A DNA stretch of 9,949 bases, taken from positions 1 through 9,949 of the forward strand of contig CAAGNN010000153.1 of assembly GCA_900771325.1 (NCBI GenBank), given 5' to 3'. The notes below the pieces were generated by a model. It searched no databases, was not told the DNA's origin, and saw only the letters and a list, made by a program, of their open reading frames with translations. Positions 1 through 6,279 of the stretch are shown here, piece by piece; within the stretch, counting starts at the first letter, position 1; every line of letters begins with the position of its first letter. The position numbers were made by a program, and so were the translations under genes. Source of the stretch: Kiritimatiellia bacterium. Its GTDB lineage: Bacteria > Verrucomicrobiota > Kiritimatiellia > RFP12 > DVOR01.

Positions 1-408
1 AGGGCCCTGACTACGCGCGATTTCCCGGAGTTCTTCGCGCACCTCAAGGTCCTCTACGCCGACCTTCCCTACGGCTCCACCGAGGGCACCGAGGTCACTG
101 AAGCCGCCTATCTGCGCCTCCTCTACTGCCTCCTGCGTTCGCGCTTTGCCACCACGCAGGTCTGCTTCGAACGCCAGCAGACCGCCACTCGGCCAGACCT
201 CGTCCTTGTCTTTCTGGACGCCGTCTTCATCTTCGAGCTCAAAGTCAACCGCGATGGCAAGACCGGTGCCCAGGTCGCCCTCGCGCAAATCCGCGAGCGC
301 AACTACGCCGAAGCCCAGCGTTGCCACAACTTGCCCATCTACGCCATTGGCCTGGCTTTCGACCCCAAAACCCACACGCTCATCGACTGTGCGGCCGAGG
401 CGCTGTAG
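1..408 (+). CDS. PD-(D/E)XK nuclease-type protein, C-terminal part (cut by left edge)
   Basis: Frame 1 is open from the first base to TAG at 406-408, giving 135 residues with no start in the window. The sequence resembles the C-terminal PD-(D/E)XK domain that usually follows an AAA-ATPase-like domain in the AAA-ATPase_like/PDDEXK_9 (DUF1703) proteins. A conserved-looking core runs R-P-D-L-V-L-V (residues 64-70, Asp66), then I-F-E-L-K (residues 77-81, Glu79 and Lys81), which is the D...ExK metal-binding pattern. It continues with A-Q-I-R-E-R-N-Y-A-E (95-104), where family members have a Q-I-x-E-K-x-Y-A-E stretch, and I-G-L-A-F-D (116-121), matching the usual G-I-x-F-D strand. The expected ATPase part would lie left of the window. 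The substrate of these proteins is unknown and they are common, often multicopy, accessory genes. No clear terminator follows; the guaA promoter begins about 30 bases later. Family assignment is from motif order only. Confidence 0.82.
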   Translation, partial: RALTTRDFPEFFAHLKVLYADLPYGSTEGTEVTEAAYLRLLYCLLRSRFATTQVCFERQQTATRPDLVLVFLDAVFIFELKVNRDGKTGAQVALAQIRERNYAEAQRCHNLPIYAIGLAFDPKTHTLIDCAAEAL

Positions 409-440
409 GCTCGCGGCGTTTCTGCAGGCTTCACGGAGGG

Positions 441-482
441 ACTGCGCGCGCACACTTCGCGAGAGTGTGCTATACTGCGCGC
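441..482. repeat. Inverted and direct repeats around the guaA promoter
   Basis: GCACACT (450-456) and AGTGTGC (464-470) form a perfect 7-bp inverted repeat with a 7-base centre, ending exactly at the -10 element. ACTGCGCGC occurs at 441-449 and again at 474-482, 33 bases apart, which is about three helical turns, and the second copy covers the end of the -10 and the likely start site. These could be operator sites for a dimeric repressor. That role is inferred only from position. Confidence 0.4.
464..476 (+). promoter_or_regulatory. Probable guaA promoter, extended -10
   Basis: TATACT at 471-476 matches the sigma-70 -10 consensus at five of six positions. It is preceded by TGC at 468-470, giving an extended -10 (TGN). 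At a 17-base spacing the -35 position (448-453, GCGCAC) has almost no match, so the extended -10 probably carries recognition. Transcription would begin near 483, leaving a leader of only about 13 bases that is mostly the ribosome binding site AAAGGAA (483-489), 6 bases before ATG. The same TGTGCTAT(A/G)CT string occurs upstream of the operon on the other strand. Confidence 0.6.
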
Positions 483-495
483 AAAGGAACTGCCT

Positions 496-2043
496 ATGGA
501 AGAACAAGAACAGATCTTGGTGCTCGACTTCGGCTCGCAGTACAGTCAGTTGATTGCGCGGCGAATTCGCGAGTGCCACGTGTATAGCCAGGTGTTGCCC
601 TACTCGACGCCGGTGGAGAAGCTGCGCGCGCTCAAGCCCAAGGGGATTATTCTCTCGGGCGGACCGTGCAGCGTCTATGAGGCGGGGGCACCGACGGTGG
701 ACCCGGCGCTCTTTGAGCTGGGCGTGCCGATGCTCGGGATTTGCTATGGGATGCAGCTGATGATGCAGCTGCTGGGCGGCAACGTGGGCCCGGGGACACG
801 CCGCGAGTATGGCCGTGCCGAGCTGCGCGTGACGGAGGCCGCTTCGCCGCTCTTCGCCGAGGTGCCCGAGCGCTCGGTGATGTGGATGAGCCACGGGGAC
901 AAGGTCCTGGCCGTGCCGGAGGGCACCCGCACCATCGCCGTCACCGACAATACCGAGTATGCCGCCGTGGCTATCGAGGGGCGTGACCTCTATGGCATCC
1001 AGTTCCACCCCGAGGTGGTCCACTCCGACCACGGCAAGGCGGTCATCCGCAACTTCTGCCTGGGGATCTGCCGCTGCGCCGGGGCGTGGTCGATGGCCAG
1101 CTTCATCGAGACGCAGACGGCCGCCATCCGCGAGACGGTGGGCGATAAGCACGTCATCCTCGGCCTCTCGGGCGGGGTCGACTCCTCCGTGGCCGCCGCG
1201 CTCATTCACAAGGCCATTGGCAAGCAGCTGACCTGCATCTTCGTGGATAACGGCCTGCTGCGCAAGAACGAGGCCGCGCGCGTCCAGCAGCTCTTCGCCG
1301 ACAACTTTGCGATGAACCTCTGCTTTGTGGATGCCTCCGAGCGCTTCCTCGGCAAGCTCGCCGGGGTCGATGAGCCTGAAGCCAAGCGCAAGATCATCGG
1401 CCACACCTTCGTCGATGTCTTTGCCGACGCGGCCCGCTCGATCCCCGATGTCGACTTTCTGGCGCAGGGGACCACCTACCCCGACGTCATCGAGTCGGTG
1501 CCGATCAACGGCAACCCCTCGGCGATGATCAAGAGCCATCACAACGTTGGCGGTCTGCCGCCGGACCTCAAGTTCCGCCTCCTCGAGCCGCTCTCGCGCC
1601 TCTTCAAGGACGAAGTGCGCGAGGTCGGGCGCCTGCTCGGGCTGCCTGAGGATGTGGTGATGCGCCAGCCCTTCCCGGGGCCGGGCTTGGGCGTGCGCTG
1701 CCTGGGGGCCGTGGATAAGCAGAAGCTCGACATCCTGCGCGAGGCCGACGACATCCTCGTCTCCGAGGTCAAGGCCGCCGGCTACTACTACAAGACCTGG
1801 CAGGCCTTCGCCGTCTTCCTGCCCGTGCGCAGCGTCGGCGTGATGGGCGACCAGCGCACCTACGACTACGTCATCGCCCTGCGCATCGTCCAATCGTCCG
1901 ACGGGATGACCGCCGACTGGGTGAACCTGCCCGACCCGCTCCTGCGCCGCATCTCCTCGCGCATCGTCAACGAAGTGCGCGGCGTCAACCGCGTCGTCCT
2001 GGATGTCACCTCCAAGCCGCCGGGCACGATTGAGTGGGAATAA
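496..2043 (+). CDS. guaA: GMP synthase (glutamine-hydrolysing)
   Basis: Makes GMP from XMP, ATP and glutamine in the cytosol, the last step of the guanine branch of purine synthesis. The 515-residue length is typical. An N-terminal class I glutamine amidotransferase domain (about 1-190) starts I-L-V-L-D-F-G-S-Q-Y and carries the nucleophile Cys83 in G-I-C-Y-G plus the partners His171 and Glu173 in F-H-P-E. The ATP-pyrophosphatase domain has its P-loop S-G-G-V-D-S-S-V at 225-232. The C-terminal dimerisation/XMP-binding part contains Q-P-F-P-G-P-G-L-G (391-399) and ends K-P-P-G-T-I-E-W-E, the family's standard terminus. The start at 496 is set by AAAGGAA 6 bases upstream and by the N-terminus fitting the family. 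No guaB is adjacent, so guaA is probably transcribed alone from the promoter ending at 476 and stopped by the hairpin at 2091-2116. All catalytic residues expected are present. Confidence 0.98.
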   Translation: MEEQEQILVLDFGSQYSQLIARRIRECHVYSQVLPYSTPVEKLRALKPKGIILSGGPCSVYEAGAPTVDPALFELGVPMLGICYGMQLMMQLLGGNVGPGTRREYGRAELRVTEAASPLFAEVPERSVMWMSHGDKVLAVPEGTRTIAVTDNTEYAAVAIEGRDLYGIQFHPEVVHSDHGKAVIRNFCLGICRCAGAWSMASFIETQTAAIRETVGDKHVILGLSGGVDSSVAAALIHKAIGKQLTCIFVDNGLLRKNEAARVQQLFADNFAMNLCFVDASERFLGKLAGVDEPEAKRKIIGHTFVDVFADAARSIPDVDFLAQGTTYPDVIESVPINGNPSAMIKSHHNVGGLPPDLKFRLLEPLSRLFKDEVREVGRLLGLPEDVVMRQPFPGPGLGVRCLGAVDKQKLDILREADDILVSEVKAAGYYYKTWQAFAVFLPVRSVGVMGDQRTYDYVIALRIVQSSDGMTADWVNLPDPLLRRISSRIVNEVRGVNRVVLDVTSKPPGTIEWE

Positions 2044-2049
2044 GGCGGT

Positions 2050-2091
2050 AGAGCCGCCAGCGGTTAGCGGTTAGCCGCTAGCTATTAGCAG
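2050..2091. repeat. Array of six degenerate 7-bp repeats
   Basis: Six consecutive 7-base units share AGC at positions 3-5: AGAGCCG, CCAGCGG, TTAGCGG, TTAGCCG, CTAGCTA, TTAGCAG. The consensus is roughly TTAGCGG. The array fills the space between the guaA stop codon and the terminator hairpin. TAGCGG (2065-2070) and CCGCTA (2075-2080) can also pair around a TTAG loop. GGCGG (2044-2048) and CCGCC (2054-2058) form another small hairpin just after the guaA stop. Confidence 0.65.
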
Positions 2092-2116
2092 AGCGCCCGC
2101 GGTTACGCGGGCGCTC
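2091..2116. terminator. Bidirectional terminator hairpin between guaA and ispF
   Basis: GAGCGCCCGCG (2091-2101) and CGCGGGCGCTC (2106-2116) form a perfect 11-bp stem around a GTTA loop. It sits between two convergent transcription units, 47 bases after the guaA stop and 2 bases after the ispF stop codon. The flanks are only mildly T-rich on either strand (GCTTATAAA on +, TGCTAATA on -), so the U-tract is weak and Rho or stem strength may matter. Its position supports a shared terminator. Confidence 0.8.
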
Positions 2117-2118
2117 GC

Positions 2119-2610
2119 TTATAAAGGCGCGACCATTGCTACCGCCATCGCGGAAATGCCTTCGCGGCGGCCAATGGCACCGAGGCCTTCAACGGTGGTG
2201 GCCTTGACGGAGACGAACTCGGGGTCGATGGCCATTGCCTCGGCCAGGCGCGCGCACATCGCGGGGATGTGGGGCTTGAGTTTGGGGCGCTCAGCCAGGA
2301 CGGTGACATCGGCATTGACCACCTGCCAGCCTTTGGAATGGAGGCGCTCGACGACCGCGCGCAGGAGCTCGATGCTGTCGGCACCCTTCCACTGGGGGTC
2401 GGTGTCGGGGAAGTGTTGGCCGATGTCGCCATCGGCAATCGCGCCGAGGAGGGCGTCCATCAGCGCGTGGGTGAGGACGTCAGCGTCGGAGTGGCCGAGG
2501 AGGCCGACCGGGTGCGGGATTTCAACGCCGCCGAGGATGAGCTTGCGGCCCTCGACGAGGCGGTGGGTGTCGAAGCCGATGCCGGCGCGCGGAAGGGCGG
2601 GAAGGGACAT
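2119..2610 (-). CDS. ispF: 2-C-methyl-D-erythritol 2,4-cyclodiphosphate synthase
   Basis: Fifth step of the non-mevalonate (MEP) isoprenoid pathway: it closes CDP-methylerythritol 2-phosphate to the cyclic diphosphate and releases CMP. The protein has 163 residues, close to the usual 155-165. G-I-G-F-D-T-H-R (10-17) supplies the zinc ligands Asp14 and His16, and His48 in L-T-H-A-L is the third. Other family landmarks are G-H-S-D-A-D-V (39-45), D-I-G-Q-H-F-P-D-T-D-P (62-72), K-G-A-D-S, P-H-I-P-A-M and V-K-A-T-T-V-E-G-L-G (135-144). The frame is open further upstream into polA, but the ATG at 2610 fits the family N-terminus and has GGAG (2617-2620 on the complement) 6 bases before it. It is the last gene of the five-gene unit, 22 bases after polA. 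No ispD is visible nearby, although ispD and ispF are often adjacent or fused. Confidence 0.97.
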   Translation of the reverse strand: MSLPALPRAGIGFDTHRLVEGRKLILGGVEIPHPVGLLGHSDADVLTHALMDALLGAIADGDIGQHFPDTDPQWKGADSIELLRAVVERLHSKGWQVVNADVTVLAERPKLKPHIPAMCARLAEAMAIDPEFVSVKATTVEGLGAIGRREGISAMAVAMVAPL

Positions 2611-2632
2611 AGGGAGCTCCGAATGGAATAGC

Positions 2633-5353
2633 TTAGTGGGCCGAGAGCCAATCTTGGGCCAGGCCGATGGAGACTTGGAGAGGAACGGAGAGGGCGATGA
2701 CGCTCTCCATCGCGTTTTGGATGAGGGGGCGGACGGTCTCGACCTCGGCATCGGGGACGTCGAAGAGGAGTTCGTCGTGGATCTGGAGGGTCATGCGGGT
2801 TTGGAGGCCGCGCTCGCGCAGTTCGCGGTCGATGCGGACCATCGCGAGCTTGATGATGTCGGCGGCGGTGCCTTGGATGGGCATATTGATGGCCACGCGC
2901 TCGGCGGCGTTGCGGGTGGTGAGGTTGCGGGAGGTGATTTCGGGGATGTCGCGGCGGCGGCCGAAGAGGGTCTGGGCGTAGCCGCGCTCGCGCGCCTCGG
3001 CGACGGTGCGCTCCATATAGGCCTTGACGGCCGGGTAGTGGTCGAAGTAGGTGTCGATGAGTTCCTGGGCCTCCTTGCGCGGGATGCGCAGACGGGAGGC
3101 CAGGCCGAAGGAGGAGATGCCGTAGATGATGCCGAAGTTGACCATCTTGCAGTGGCTGCGCTGCCGGGCGGTGACCGCCTCCAGGGGAATGCCATAGACG
3201 GCCGAGGCGGTCTGCGCGTGGATGTCCTCACCACGGAGGAAGGCGCCCACCAGGCGCTCGTCGCCGGACATCGCGGCCATCAGGCGGAGCTCCACCTGGG
3301 AGTAGTCGGCCGAGAGCAGCTGCCAGCCCGGGCCGCGGGCGACGAAGGCGGCGCGGATGCGCTGGCCGCGGTCGGTACGCACGGGGACGTTCTGGAGGTT
3401 GGGGTCGGAGGAGGAGAGGCGCCCGGTGTCGGTGAAGGCCTGGTTGAAGGTGGTGTGGATGCGACCATCGGCGGGGCTGATGTGCTCGGGGAGGCGGTCG
3501 ACGTAGGTGTTCTTGAGCTTCACGCAGGCGCGCCAGTCGAGGAAGAGGTCGATGATGGGGTGGCGATCGCGAATCTTGAGGAGGAGCTCTTCGTTGGTGG
3601 GATACTGGCCGCGGGCGGTGCGCTTGACGGTGGGGTCGAGCGCCAGTTCGCCGAAGAGGAACTCGCCCATCTGCTTGGGGCTGGCGAGGTTGATGCCAGC
3701 GCCGGTGAAGGCCCGCAGGTCCAGCTCCAGGCGGACAATCTCGCCCTCGAGCTCGTTGCGGAAGCGGCGGAGGGCGGCCGGGTCGAGCCGAACGCCCAGC
3801 TGCTCCATCTCAAAGAGGACCTCGCTCAGGGGCTCCTCGCACTCGCTCAGGAGCTTGCCCTGACCACGCGCCTCCACCTGCGGCCGGAGCGCGGCATCGA
3901 GGCGGAAGGTGGCATCGGCCCGCTCGCAGAGGGGCGCTTCGCTGGCGCAACCGCGGGCCATCGGCGCGAGGGACTTGCCCAGGGTCTCGGCGGCCACGTG
4001 GGCGAGCTCGTGGCGGTCGGTGGCCTGCAACAGGTAGTGCTCGAGGAGGGTGTCGTGGACCGGCCCGGCCAGTTTGAGCCCGGCGTGGGCGAGGAGGGTG
4101 CGCAGGGCCTTCGCGTCGTGGACCGCCTTGGGGCGGGCGGGGTCTTCCAGCAGCGCGCGCAGCGGCTCGAGGCGCTCGGGGTGCTCCTCGGGGGCGGCGG
4201 GCAGGGGAAGGTAGGTGGCCTCTCCGGCCTTGGCACAGAGGGCCAGGGCGGTCAGGTGGCCGGCGCGGGGCGTCTCGCCGGCGTAGTCGAAAGCGATGGC
4301 AATGGGGCCGGCCTCGCCGGCTTGTTGGGCCAGGGTGGACCATGCGTCGGCGCCGGCGGCGGTGGCGTAGGCGGCCGCTTCGCCGAGGGTGGTGGGCGCG
4401 GCGGCGGGCTGCTCGGGCTCCTCGAAGGGCACGGCCTCGTAGCCGACCATCTGGCGTTGGCCGGCGGTGACGGCGATGCCCAGGCGGTTGGCCACCTGAT
4501 TGAGCTCGTACTTGCGCAGGACGGCGCCCAGGCGGGGAACATCGATGGTCGGCACGGCCAGGTCGCTCCACGCCACCTCCAGGGGCACGTGGCGCTCGAT
4601 GGTGACCAGGCGCTTGCTCAGGCGGGCCATCTCGGCGTTGGCGCGGACAACCTCGCCGAGCTTGCGGGGAATCTCGGCGGCGTGGTCGAGCAGGTTCTCC
4701 ACCGAGCCGTACTCCTGAACCAGGCGCGTGGCGGTCTTGGGGCCCACGCCGGGAATGCCCGGGATGTTATCGCTCACGTCGCCGGCCAGGGCGAGGTAGT
4801 CGATGAGCTGGGCGGGGAAGGCGATGTGCCACTGCGCGCAGACCTCCTCGGCCGAGAGCGGGGCGTGCTCGCCGGGGCGGTAGATGCGGACGCGCTCGCC
4901 GGCGAGTTGGCCCAGATCCTTGTCGGGGGAGGCGATAGTGACCTCGAAGCCCTCCCTGGCGGCACGGTCGGCGAGGGTGCCGAGGACGTCGTCGGCCTCA
5001 TAGCCATCGGCGTGGATGACCTTGATACCCCAGGCTTCGGCGAGTTCCTGGGCCTGGCCGATGGAGGCGGCGATGTCCTCGGGCATCTTCTCGCGCTGGG
5101 CTTTGTAGGCGGGATAGAGGGTGTGGCGGAAGGTGGGGGTGGCGCTCTCCATCGCGATGGCCAGGTGGGTGGGCTTGAAGGTCCGCAGGATCTGGTCGAG
5201 GGTGGTGGCGAAGAGCGAGAGCGAGGAGGTGTTGATGCCGGTGGCCGTCCGCCGCGGCTTGTTGAGGAAGACGAAGTAGCCGCGATAGAGAATCGGCATC
5301 AGGTCGATGAGGAAGAGGCGCTTGGTCTCGACGTCGAAGGTCGGGGTGTCCAT
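2633..5353 (-). CDS. polA: DNA polymerase I
   Basis: 906 residues in the standard three-part order; it fills gaps in repair and removes RNA primers in the cytosol. The 5' nuclease domain (about 10-300) shows Asp17, D-G-Y-E-A-D-D (116-122), S-P-D-K-D-L (142-147) and G-D-V-S-D-N-I-P-G-I-P-G-V-G-P-K (191-206). The central 3'-5' exonuclease fold (about 345-495) is recognisable but lacks most metal ligands (see findings). The polymerase domain has motif A S-A-D-Y-S-Q-V-E-L-R (681-690, Asp683), motif B from Arg732 with Lys736, Phe740 and Tyr744, and motif C Q-I-H-D-E-L (857-862, Asp860). P-N-L-Q-N-V-P (651-657) is also present. The ATG at 5353 follows the upstream gene's stop by 15 bases; AGGA (5363-5366 complement) lies 9 bases ahead, a modest ribosome binding site that suggests coupling to upstream translation. 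Confidence 0.98.
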   Translation of the reverse strand: MDTPTFDVETKRLFLIDLMPILYRGYFVFLNKPRRTATGINTSSLSLFATTLDQILRTFKPTHLAIAMESATPTFRHTLYPAYKAQREKMPEDIAASIGQAQELAEAWGIKVIHADGYEADDVLGTLADRAAREGFEVTIASPDKDLGQLAGERVRIYRPGEHAPLSAEEVCAQWHIAFPAQLIDYLALAGDVSDNIPGIPGVGPKTATRLVQEYGSVENLLDHAAEIPRKLGEVVRANAEMARLSKRLVTIERHVPLEVAWSDLAVPTIDVPRLGAVLRKYELNQVANRLGIAVTAGQRQMVGYEAVPFEEPEQPAAAPTTLGEAAAYATAAGADAWSTLAQQAGEAGPIAIAFDYAGETPRAGHLTALALCAKAGEATYLPLPAAPEEHPERLEPLRALLEDPARPKAVHDAKALRTLLAHAGLKLAGPVHDTLLEHYLLQATDRHELAHVAAETLGKSLAPMARGCASEAPLCERADATFRLDAALRPQVEARGQGKLLSECEEPLSEVLFEMEQLGVRLDPAALRRFRNELEGEIVRLELDLRAFTGAGINLASPKQMGEFLFGELALDPTVKRTARGQYPTNEELLLKIRDRHPIIDLFLDWRACVKLKNTYVDRLPEHISPADGRIHTTFNQAFTDTGRLSSSDPNLQNVPVRTDRGQRIRAAFVARGPGWQLLSADYSQVELRLMAAMSGDERLVGAFLRGEDIHAQTASAVYGIPLEAVTARQRSHCKMVNFGIIYGISSFGLASRLRIPRKEAQELIDTYFDHYPAVKAYMERTVAEARERGYAQTLFGRRRDIPEITSRNLTTRNAAERVAINMPIQGTAADIIKLAMVRIDRELRERGLQTRMTLQIHDELLFDVPDAEVETVRPLIQNAMESVIALSVPLQVSIGLAQDWLSAH

Positions 5354-5368
5354 AGGGCAAGGTCCTGT

Positions 5369-5755
5369 TTAGGGATGAAGGGCGCGCCAGCGGTCGGCCA
5401 GTTCGCGCCAGGAGCAATCGAGCAACGCCTCGGGGCGGCCCGCGCTGGGGGGGAAGAGCTGCAGCAGCCGATCCAGCTCCAGGTCGTCATAGATGCTGTG
5501 TTCGGGGTAGAGCGTCAGGTAGAGCGCCATCGGCGTGGCCTCCGGCGGCAGGGCGCACGCCCAGCCTTCGGGCAGACGAAATGCCTCGGCCACCGCCGCC
5601 AGGAAGGGGACATCCTCGGGCGACCACCCGGCGTGGGGCGCGCTGCCGTAGGCCTTCAGGAAGCGCCGCCGCTGGGCCCCGCGCGCCAGGGCCGCAATTA
5701 CCAACGCACTCGCCGCGAGCAGCACCGCCCCCAGCGCCCAACGCAGCCAGCTCAT
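5369..5755 (-). CDS. Small single-pass membrane protein of unknown function
   Basis: I do not recognise this 128-residue protein. One hydrophobic segment (about 4-25, L-R-W-A-L-G-A-V-L-L-A-A-S...) is followed by a basic stretch R-G-A-Q-R-R-R (25-31). By the positive-inside rule the N-terminus is outside and the remaining 100 residues face the cytoplasm. The soluble part has F-L-A-A-V-A-E-A-F-R-L-P (51-62), P-M-A-L-Y-L-T-L-Y-P (75-84) and an acidic-hydrophobic stretch D-D-L-E-L-D-R-L-L-Q-L-F (90-101), which look like a compact conserved domain. Its ATG overlaps the upstream stop as ATGA, and a strong GGGGAGGG (5762-5769 complement) sits 6 bases before it. The next gene, polA, starts 15 bases after its stop. 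Placement says it is made with the zinc-ribbon protein and PolA; no function should be assigned. Confidence 0.85.
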   Translation of the reverse strand: MSWLRWALGAVLLAASALVIAALARGAQRRRFLKAYGSAPHAGWSPEDVPFLAAVAEAFRLPEGWACALPPEATPMALYLTLYPEHSIYDDLELDRLLQLFPPSAGRPEALLDCSWRELADRWRALHP

Positions 5756-6279
5756 CGCGCGCCCTCCCCGCCCAAGAGCGCCAGCACGCGCGCTTGCACC
5801 GCCGGCAAATCGTCGGCTGCGAGCGCGGGGTCGATGATGGGCAGCAGGTCGCCCGAGGCGCGCTCCTCGTAGAGGCGGACCTTCTCGCCCTGCTCATTGC
5901 GCGTCACGCTTCGCTCCACCAGTTGCTTCCCGCGCTCGAGCAGGATGGCCAGCACGTAGATGACCGCGCGATCCTCGGGCACATTCCCCGCGAGCAGCAC
6001 GCGCAGTAGGTGGCCGGCGGTCTCCTTGGGGACTGCCTCGGACCCGGCCTTGGCGCGCGCCTCGCGCTTGGGCACGGTGAAGCTCCACACGCCGCTCACG
6101 CCCTTGAGCGCCGCCGGGTCGACCGCTGCGAAGCACGCCGGGCAGAGGTCGCGCCGGGCAAAGCCCTCCTCGCCGCCGCTCTCCAGGAGCGAATGGCCCC
6201 TCTGCCCGGGCTCGAAAGCCGCCCCGCAGACGGCACACTTCCCGGCGCGCGGCTTGATGTTCCAGCTTCCGGCGGCCAT
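5752..6279 (-). CDS. Uncharacterised protein with paired CxxC motifs (zinc-ribbon-like)
   Basis: 175 residues. The N-terminus W-N-I-K-P-R-A-G-K-C-A-V-C-G (6-19) and D-L-C-P-A-C-F (44-50) give two CxxC pairs, Cys15/Cys18 and Cys46/Cys49, 27 residues apart, a plausible single zinc site. The middle holds L-L-R-V-L-L-A-G-N-V-P-E-D-R-A-V-I-Y-V-L (91-110), then A-I-L-L-E-R-G-K-Q-L-V-E-R (111-123), and a later V-R-L-Y-E-E-R-A-S-G-D (135-144) with I-I-D-P. From memory, this pattern resembles an unnamed family seen in planctomycete/verrucomicrobial-type genomes; I cannot check it. No DNA-binding, membrane or signal segment is evident, so it is probably cytoplasmic. ATG at 6279 shares one base with the upstream stop (TAATG) and has GGGAGGGG (6285-6292 complement) 5 bases before it. 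Its stop overlaps the next start, so three genes are translationally linked. Confidence 0.88.
   Translation of the reverse strand: MAAGSWNIKPRAGKCAVCGAAFEPGQRGHSLLESGGEEGFARRDLCPACFAAVDPAALKGVSGVWSFTVPKREARAKAGSEAVPKETAGHLLRVLLAGNVPEDRAVIYVLAILLERGKQLVERSVTRNEQGEKVRLYEERASGDLLPIIDPALAADDLPAVQARVLALLGGEGAR

Noticed and set aside
409..495. A guanine riboswitch ahead of guaA
   Set aside because: The promoter lies about 20 bases before the start codon, leaving a leader far too short for a purine riboswitch, and no purine-aptamer core is seen.
2611..2751. A longer ispF starting at 2751, inside polA
   Set aside because: The extra 47 residues are Ser/Pro/Arg-rich, unlike the family, and overlap the polA C-terminus. 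The ATG at 2610 has a well-spaced GGAG and fits the family N-terminus.
2156..5872. A 1238-codon open frame on the + strand, antisense to ispF, polA and the small membrane protein gene
   Set aside because: It lies opposite strongly supported genes, and its translation is Gly/Ala/Val/Glu-rich low complexity with no recognisable domain. Long antisense frames are expected in GC-rich genes because stop codons are rare there.
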